Assembly (NCBI GenBank): GCA_009778015.1
Contig: WRKS01000001.1
Span: 1-19,729 of the forward strand
Direction: 5' to 3'
Origin: Candidatus Saccharimonadota bacterium
Lineage (GTDB): Bacteria > Patescibacteriota > Saccharimonadia > Saccharimonadales > Saccharimonadaceae
Length of the DNA stretch: 19,729 nucleotides
In this document: positions 15,835 to 19,729 of the stretch, one piece after another
How the letters are laid out: each line of letters starts with the position of its first letter
Numbering within the stretch: the first letter of the stretch is position 1
Translations under genes and position numbers: made by a program
Notes under the pieces: model-generated
Told to the model about the DNA's origin: nothing
What the model saw: only the letters and a program-made list of their open reading frames with translations
Databases searched by the model: none

Positions 15835-15862
15835 TTGCAATATAGACATTTTCTGCTATAAT
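15835..15862 (+). promoter_or_regulatory. rpmI-rplT promoter
   Basis: TTGCAA (15835-15840), 16 bp, TATAAT (15857-15862), about 20 nt before the rpmI ATG, which has AGAAGGA as ribosome-binding site. Confidence 0.82.
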
Positions 15863-15881
15863 TGTTGGTAGAAGGATTATT

Positions 15882-16076
15882 ATGCCAAAGATTAAGACAC
15901 ATAAAGGGACTGCGAAACGCGTTAAAGTAACCGCAAGCGGCAAGCTTGTGCGCGAGCGCGCGTTTGGTAACCACATCTTGTCCAAGAAGAGCAAATCGCG
16001 CAAGCGCGTGATTGCGACACCAGCGACAATTAACGGCAGCATTAAGCGCAACATTAAGAAAGCGCTAAATATTTAA
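15882..16076 (+). CDS. rpmI: 50S ribosomal protein L35 (bL35)
   Basis: A 64-aa basic protein with the family start [21 protein letters not shown]. The conserved centre is [16 protein letters not shown], and an AT...IKRNIKKAL tail follows. It is a component of the large subunit. Standard infC-rpmI-rplT order; rplT follows 8 nt later. Here it has its own promoter, so infC and rpmI-rplT can be expressed separately as well as together. Confidence 0.97.
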   Translation: MPKIKTHKGTAKRVKVTASGKLVRERAFGNHILSKKSKSRKRVIATPATINGSIKRNIKKALNI

Positions 16077-16084
16077 GGAGACCT

Positions 16085-16429
16085 ATGAGAGCTAAACGAA
16101 GCGTTCCAGCACGAGCAAAACACAAGAAGATTCTAAAGCTAGCCAAGGGTATGCAACATTACCGCACCCGCAGCTATCGCCTAGCGAAGCAAGGCGTGAT
16201 AAAGTCTTTGCGCTATTCTTACCGCGATCGCCGCAACAGAAAGCGCGACTTGCGCGCCCTCTGGATTACGCGCATCAATAATGCCGCGCGTGAGAATGGC
16301 ACAACCTACGCAAAACTAATTGCTGGCTTGGAAGCCAAGCAAATCGCGCTGGACCGCAAGGTGCTTGCCGAGCTCGCGGTGAGCGAGCCAAAAGCCTTTG
16401 CGGAAGTCGTAACAGCTGCTACAAAATAA
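16085..16429 (+). CDS. rplT: 50S ribosomal protein L20 (bL20)
   Basis: A 114-aa basic protein of normal length: a basic N-terminal tail ([22 protein letters not shown], then [11 protein letters not shown]). The globular part has [29 protein letters not shown]. It is an early assembly protein binding 23S rRNA, and in E. coli and Bacillus it represses the infC-rpmI-rplT operon. Ribosome-binding site AAGGAG about 6 nt before ATG. The gene is followed by the hairpin at 16451-16474. Confidence 0.98.
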   Translation: MRAKRSVPARAKHKKILKLAKGMQHYRTRSYRLAKQGVIKSLRYSYRDRRNRKRDLRALWITRINNAARENGTTYAKLIAGLEAKQIALDRKVLAELAVSEPKAFAEVVTAATK

Positions 16430-16450
16430 CCACTTAACAGATGTAAATTT

Positions 16451-16474
16451 TGAAACGCCCGCGAGGGCGTTTCA
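16451..16474. terminator. Hairpin between rplT and RNase P RNA
   Basis: TGAAACGCCC-GCGA-GGGCGTTTCA: a 10-bp perfect stem with a GNRA tetraloop on plus. It separates converging rplT and rnpB. U-tracts on either side are short (AAAATTT on minus), so it is a moderate terminator. Confidence 0.75.
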
Positions 16475-16495
16475 ACTTGACGTTAGTCATTAAGT

Positions 16496-16889
16496 GAGTT
16501 CGCGTGTAAGCCGGATTTTGTCCTGCGACCACCTTGCGGCAATCGTTGGGCTACCATCTATCTAGGCATATAATTGCTTATACGCTCAAGCGGTAAACGA
16601 GCCAAACGCGGGCCGCGCTTGATATGACTCTCCTTGCAGCTGGCAGGGTTTACCTCTTTGGCTTGTCACCAAACCAAACTGTGCGCTCTTACCGCACTCT
16701 TTTCACCCTTACCGAGTTGCCCTGCGCGTTCTTACGGTAGGTTATTTCACTACTGGCACAGGATGGCTCGGCGGTTTAAGTTTCTGTGGCACTTTCCCTA
16801 TCCTTGCAGACGGTCGCTGTTAGCGACTGCCATGCCCTCTGCTGTCCGGACTTTCCTCTTGGCGAACCAAGCGGTAGCCTAACGAACTC
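16496..16889 (-). ncRNA. rnpB: RNase P RNA, bacterial type A
   Basis: About 394 nt. P1 is GAGUUCG (5' end, 16889-16883) pairing with CGAACUC (16502-16496). Conserved blocks: AGAGGAAAGUCCGGAC near the 5' end, GGUAAGGGUGAAA and GGUAAGAGCGCAC in the middle, and ACAAAAUCCGGCUUA near the 3' end, as in CR-I to CR-V. GUAAACCC and GCUGCAAGGAGA follow the specificity-domain pattern. It forms the catalytic part of RNase P with RnpA and would trim the tmRNA precursor at 13186. Length and arrangement fit ancestral type A. The 3' end is estimated from P1. Confidence 0.96.
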
Positions 16890-16895
16890 TCCGAC

Positions 16896-16924
16896 ATTAT
16901 ACACTGAACGATGGGATTTTACAA
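16896..16924 (-). promoter_or_regulatory. rnpB promoter
   Basis: Minus strand TTGTAA (16924-16919), 17 bp, TATAAT (16901-16896). The start is about 7 nt downstream, matching the first base of P1. Confidence 0.82.
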
Positions 16925-16987
16925 GATGCCGCTTAGTGGCAGTGGCAATGCTAAGATTAACTGCGCGACTTAGAGACTGCGAAACTG

Positions 16988-17842
16988 CTAGAGCCAGTGC
17001 TTATCTAGGATGCGGTTAGCCTCGCCGTCTGCAACAAAGTTGGCGCCGCGCGAGATGTGTTCAAAGGAATAAGATTTGAGCTTGGCCAGTTCGGCGTCAA
17101 TATCGTCCACTAGCTCCCAGAGGTCGCGGTTTTTGACCTGATAAACGCCGTTCATTTGCGAGACGACCATCAGTGAGTCGGACTTGAAGCTGACAGACTT
17201 GGCGCCTAGTTCTAAGGCGCGCTTGAGGGCTAGCTTGAGCGCCATATACTCGGCTTGACGGCTGTTGGCGCTGCCTAGATACTCGCCGCCGCGCTCTACT
17301 TCTTTGCCTTGCTCGTCTAAAATGTAGTAACCGGCCGCGGACGGTCCGGGGTTGCCGCGCGAGCCGCCATCCAGATAAACGGTAAACCGCGCTTCTTTAT
17401 ACTGACGGCGCGCAGTGCTGCCCACTCGCGGGTGGTGCTCTTGTTCCCAGAGGTTGCGGACCACCGCACGACCTTGCTCGGATAGGTGCATATTAACCGC
17501 CTCGGCAAGGGTAACAAACCTGTAGGCATCGTAGCGGCCACTTGGCTTGATGGTGGTTTGCTCGGTAACTTTGACTTTGTAAATTAAGAATAGATCGTAG
17601 TTGCCGGGGCTGCCATGGAGGCCGGTGGCGGTCAGGGCGTCTAGTAATTGGGCATTTTCGGCCGCGCCAACTTGCTCGGATGCCAGCCGAATCGCAGCTT
17701 CCTCCGGCTGTTCGCCAGGGGTAATTTTGCTAAAAGGCGGTTCCCAAGTCGGCGTTGAGAGCTCCCGCCCCATTGCGCGGCGCATCAGTAAGATCTTGCC
17801 TCGCCTCTGCGTAAACGCCACCACCCGAACTCTTTGTTTCAT
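16988..17842 (-). CDS. NUDIX-like domain fused to RNase H (RNase HI type)
   Basis: A 284-aa two-domain protein. The N-terminal part (1-125) has a NUDIX-like fold, but the box is degenerate: GEQPEEAAIRLASEQVG (43-59) has Leu and Gln where REUXEEXGU needs Glu, so hydrolysis may be lost or weak. The C-terminal part (about 152-284) is RNase H with the carboxylates D158 (YLDGGSRGNPGP), E198 (RQAEYMAL), D222 (KSDS) and D272 (VADGEAN), so it should cleave RNA in RNA-DNA hybrids, for example at primers or R-loops. Start at 17842 with GGAGGTGG just upstream. NUDIX fused to RNase H is unusual; the NUDIX part may sense nucleotides. RNase H call firm, coupling speculative. Confidence 0.87.
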   Translation of the reverse strand: MKQRVRVVAFTQRRGKILLMRRAMGRELSTPTWEPPFSKITPGEQPEEAAIRLASEQVGAAENAQLLDALTATGLHGSPGNYDLFLIYKVKVTEQTTIKPSGRYDAYRFVTLAEAVNMHLSEQGRAVVRNLWEQEHHPRVGSTARRQYKEARFTVYLDGGSRGNPGPSAAGYYILDEQGKEVERGGEYLGSANSRQAEYMALKLALKRALELGAKSVSFKSDSLMVVSQMNGVYQVKNRDLWELVDDIDAELAKLKSYSFEHISRGANFVADGEANRILDKHWL

Positions 17843-18050
17843 CCACCTCCAATATATATTATTTTAGCCAATCAGATCCAATTCCTTTGTTTGAAACAAA
17901 GGTGGGTAAACACGCGAGGAATAGGCTTCCCTAGCCCTCTTGCGCTCCCTTAGGTTTTGTATCAAGGAAATTTTCACCGACTGGCTAAATACATTATACG
18001 CCTAACGGCGAAAGTTTACAATACCCTTCTTTAGCGCCCCAGTATTTAAA
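17843..18050. other. Intergenic region with a perfect palindrome
   Basis: CCTTTGTTT-g-AAACAAAGG (17884-17902) is a 9-bp-arm palindrome about 45 bp upstream of the RNase H gene, operator-like. The rest (to the 3' end of the M50 protease gene) shows no gene or clear terminator. Confidence 0.5.
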
Positions 18051-18680
18051 CTATCCGATTATGGACTGAAATAGCCAGAGTGCCCAATTAACTATGGTGC
18101 CGATCCAGGTAGAGAGTAAGGCGCCAGCGACAAAGATGATAACGATGATAAAGATGAGGCCGAAACTTTCCATTTTTTCCATTAGGCGGCGGATGCCGTC
18201 GGGGGCGATGGCGTAAAGAAGCCGTGAGCCGTCTAGAGGTGGGATGGGCAGCAGGTTAAAGGCGAAGAAGCCGAGGTTGACAGTGACCCAATAGGTCCAA
18301 AAGGCGATGATGATAGCTGGGGCGCCGAGAACAGTGACAGAGAGGTGCAACAAGATATAGCCGAAAAAAGCGAGGACGAAGTTGGTTAAGGGGCCGGCGA
18401 GGGCGACGAGGGCGAAGCCCCACTCGTTGTATTTGAGCAGGCGGGTGTTAATCGGCACCGGTTTAGCGGCGCCAAAAATCGGCCCGCCGGTAAGGAGCAT
18501 GAGGAGCGGGAAAATGACGCTCATCCAGGGGTCAAGATGAGTTAAGGGGTTGAGTGTGAGCCGGCCCAAATCTTTGGCGGTGTCGTCGCCCAGCTTGTAG
18601 GCGACAAAACCGTGCATAAGCTCGTGCAAGGTCATAGAGACCAAGATGACGACCAGAACGATAATAACACTCACCAACAT
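18051..18680 (-). CDS. Site-2-protease-like membrane metalloprotease (M50)
   Basis: A 209-aa polytopic protein. The zinc motif HELMH (H19, E20, H23) sits in the first TM helix, and the third ligand is D150 in NLLPIPPLDGSRLL. LTLNPLTHLDPW and GPIFGAAKPVP also fit the compact S2P/M50B group. By family it cuts transmembrane segments of signalling proteins or remnant signal peptides inside the membrane; its substrate here is unknown. There is no PDZ domain. ATG 18680 is 6 nt after TGG-TAAAAT with no Shine-Dalgarno sequence, so it is probably leaderless. It diverges from rpmB. Confidence 0.93.
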   Translation of the reverse strand: MLVSVIIVLVVILVSMTLHELMHGFVAYKLGDDTAKDLGRLTLNPLTHLDPWMSVIFPLLMLLTGGPIFGAAKPVPINTRLLKYNEWGFALVALAGPLTNFVLAFFGYILLHLSVTVLGAPAIIIAFWTYWVTVNLGFFAFNLLPIPPLDGSRLLYAIAPDGIRRLMEKMESFGLIFIIVIIFVAGALLSTWIGTIVNWALWLFQSIIG

Positions 18681-18686
18681 GCTCTT

Positions 18687-18731
18687 ATTTTACCATAAAC
18701 CCTTGCAAATGCTCGGGTTTTTTGCTATAAT
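18687..18731. promoter_or_regulatory. Divergent promoters for the M50 protease and rpmB
   Basis: Plus: TTGCAA (18703-18708), 17 bp, TATAAT (18726-18731) for rpmB. Minus: extended -10 TGG-TAAAAT (hexamer 18692-18687) for the protease, without a good -35. The two overlap, so they may compete for polymerase. Confidence 0.75.
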
Positions 18732-18755
18732 AATTAAAACAATTATTGGAGTTAT

Positions 18756-18977
18756 ATGGCAATTTGTATGATTACAGGCAAAGGCAAGCAACACGGTCAC
18801 AATGTGAGCTTTTCGCAGCGCCGCACAAAAAAGACTTGGAGCCCAAACATGCAGACCAAAACTGTTGTAGTGGACGGTCAAAAGTTGCGCCTTAAGGTCT
18901 CGGCTAAAGGTATCCGCACGCTCAAGAAAAAGGGCGCGCTAGGTCAAGCACCGGTCGGTAAGCAAGTTACAGCTTGA
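18756..18977 (+). CDS. rpmB: 50S ribosomal protein L28 (bL28)
   Basis: A 73-aa basic protein with the L28 pattern: CMITGKGKQHGHNVSFSQRRTKKTWSPNMQTKTV, then LRLKVSAKGIRTLKKKG. It keeps only one Cys, so it is the zinc-free form. Ribosome-binding site GGAG 4 nt before ATG; stop is TGA, consistent with the standard code. It has its own promoter and a terminator at 18991-19013, and is monocistronic. Confidence 0.96.
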   Translation: MAICMITGKGKQHGHNVSFSQRRTKKTWSPNMQTKTVVVDGQKLRLKVSAKGIRTLKKKGALGQAPVGKQVTA

Positions 18978-18990
18978 GTTGCAATAGAAG

Positions 18991-19018
18991 CCAGTTAAGC
19001 ATGTCTTAGCTGGTTTTC
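18991..19018 (+). terminator. rpmB terminator
   Basis: CCAGTTAAG-catgt-CTTAGCTGG (18991-19013), 9 bp with one U-G pair, then TTTTC. The right end of cassette C2 begins 5 bp further on. Confidence 0.8.
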
Positions 19019-19022
19019 TGCA

Positions 19023-19333
19023 CCTCACCCCCCACATACATTTAGTAGCCTAATAGTATGGTGCGGTGGGAGATCCACTGAGCTTCAGCCCCCGCCTGAG
19101 AGTAGAAAGCGAAAACTCCGCTAGAAGTATTAGAAAACGAGCGTTCGCTTCGCCTAAACCATGGTTGAGTATCAAAAACAGATTGTGCAACATCCAAGTT
19201 CCAGCTAGCTAATAGATCAATGCCGGTGTTATTACTGCTGATTATTTCTGCTGTTGCAGTGCCAAAAAACTGAGCTTTACCAACAAGGCCTCCTTCAATC
19301 AGTGCCCGATTGTTGTTCACGCCGAGTTGGGTG
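19023..19333 (-). repeat. Repeat cassette C2
   Basis: The minus-strand copy of the family: left end TCACGCCGAGTTGGGTG on plus (19317-19333), right end the shared 50 bp (19072-19023). The reading frame runs from TQLGVNNN through GGLVGKAQFFGT, SWNLD, TQPWF and GVFAF to SHRTILLGY, with TAA at 19044-19042. Relative to C1 and C3 the core has diverged at most silent positions yet keeps the motif order. No start codon with a ribosome-binding site precedes it. It sits head-to-head with C3 and just after the rpmB terminator. Confidence 0.8.
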
Positions 19334-19373
19334 AGGGTAAAGGGACACACCCCGAACACCCAACTCGGCGTGA
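19317..19373. repeat. Perfect 17-bp inverted repeat between cassettes C2 and C3
   Basis: TCACGCCGAGTTGGGTG (19317-19333) and CACCCAACTCGGCGTGA (19357-19373) with 23 bp between. They are the two outward-facing left ends. Each arm is itself slightly symmetric (CAC...GTG). This is the geometry of a site-specific recombination junction between inverted segments, or a cruciform; no recombinase is visible in the window. Confidence 0.85.
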
Positions 19374-19667
19374 GCAATGTAAATGCTATACGGATAGGTG
19401 GATTAGCGAACAAGCCTGCGTTTTTTGGTACAACTTCGGCTGAAATAGTTAGCGTTGTTGCAGCCGGGCGCGATGTCAGTTGGAATGGCGATATGGCTGA
19501 TTTCGTGAATTCCACAAACCCCTGGTTTTACCGTGGTGGCGCCCACGCGCAAGATGGCTCCCAGGCTGGTGTATTTGCATCACACCCCAGGACTGGTGAC
19601 AGTAGCCAATACTGGACCTCCCACCGCACCATACTATTAGGCTACTAAATGTATGTGGGGGGTGAGG
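19355..19667 (+). repeat. Repeat cassette C3
   Basis: The plus-strand copy, same orientation as C1 and with the same 19-bp left end (19355-19373) and 50-bp right end (19618-19667). It encodes NTQLGVSN, then GGLANKPAFFGT, SWNGD, STNPWFYRGG, AGVFAS and SHRTILLGY-stop (TAA 19646-19648). PWFYRGG is closer than in C1 to the PWF(K/Y)RGG seen in lectin-like C-type folds. There is no start or ribosome-binding site. After the right end, the same TTAGGCT as after C1 follows, then the 3' end of a minus-strand gene. Confidence 0.8.
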
Positions 19668-19673
19668 GTTAGG

Positions 19674-19729
19674 CTATTGGGCGGTAATCTTGTAGATAGT
19701 GAGGCTGGCTGGCATGGTGGTGTTGGGCT
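19674..19729 (-). CDS. 3' end of a minus-strand gene (partial)
   Basis: The window edge cuts the gene; the visible last codons read PNTTMPASLTIYKITAQ then TAG (19676-19674). Hydrophobic-polar alternation suggests a beta strand. Another frame would end HYLQDYRPIA just before TAA, so the frame choice is uncertain. No function can be given. Confidence 0.4.
   Translation of the reverse strand, partial: PNTTMPASLTIYKITAQ

Noticed and set aside
16634..17019. Short open frames on plus.
   Set aside because: They lie on the antisense of RNase P RNA and its promoter.
19327..19364. Integron attC-like motifs GTTGGGT (GTTRRRY) and ACCCAAC (RYYYAAC).
   Set aside because: The order is reversed relative to a true attC site and the spacer does not form the expected arms; the matches are a by-product of the inverted repeat.

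Overview
The window looks like a chromosomal segment of a Patescibacteria/CPR bacterium, most probably Candidatus Saccharibacteria (TM7). This is inferred from gene content and style: small compact genes, a large membrane-anchored VirD4/TraG-like ATPase, a 5'-minimal nusA, a ComM-infC-rpmI-rplT cluster, and TGA used as an ordinary stop (rpmB and comM end in TGA), which argues against the UGA-recoding Gracilibacteria and SR1. No database search was possible, so all family names rest on motifs read by eye.

Layout. 1-1.8 kb: a SAM methyltransferase (-) diverging from a two-TM protein (+) across a palindromic operator-like site, then a 68-aa protein with its own promoter and a strong bidirectional terminator. 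1.8-8.0 kb: nusA, gyrA and gyrB, all on the minus strand, with gyrB-gyrA translationally coupled. 8.0-12.0 kb: a 152-aa unknown, a probable small RNA, the VirD4/TraG-like ATPase, a 75-aa partner overlapping it by one base, and a small membrane protein (all -). 12.0-13.5 kb has no large ORF but is dense in RNA signals: a candidate structured RNA of about 345 nt, a candidate sRNA on the plus strand, and tmRNA (ssrA) on the minus strand. 13.5-16.4 kb: comM, infC, rpmI and rplT (+). 16.5-16.9 kb: RNase P RNA (-). 17-19 kb: a NUDIX-RNase H fusion, an M50 site-2 protease and rpmB. 19.0-19.7 kb: two repeat cassettes and the 3' tip of another gene.

The most unusual element is a three-copy cassette family of about 310 bp (3034-3343 on +, 19023-19333 on -, 19355-19667 on +). 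Each copy has an invariant left end of 17-19 bp, an invariant right end of 50 bp that runs past the stop codon, and a strongly diverged core that still encodes the same protein pattern (FFG..., NPWF/QPWF, G(I/V)FAF, SHRTILLGY-stop). The cassettes have no convincing start codon or ribosome-binding site. Two are head-to-head around a perfect 17-bp inverted repeat. This resembles a set of silent, shufflable C-terminal modules for a surface protein with a C-type-lectin/FGE-like fold; that interpretation is inference.

Other points are a probable AUA start codon for IF-3, several apparently leaderless genes with the pattern TGN-TANNAT-N6-ATG, and near-identical promoters for tmRNA and an unidentified short RNA. 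The tmRNA has an odd T-loop and a long hydrophobic tag.
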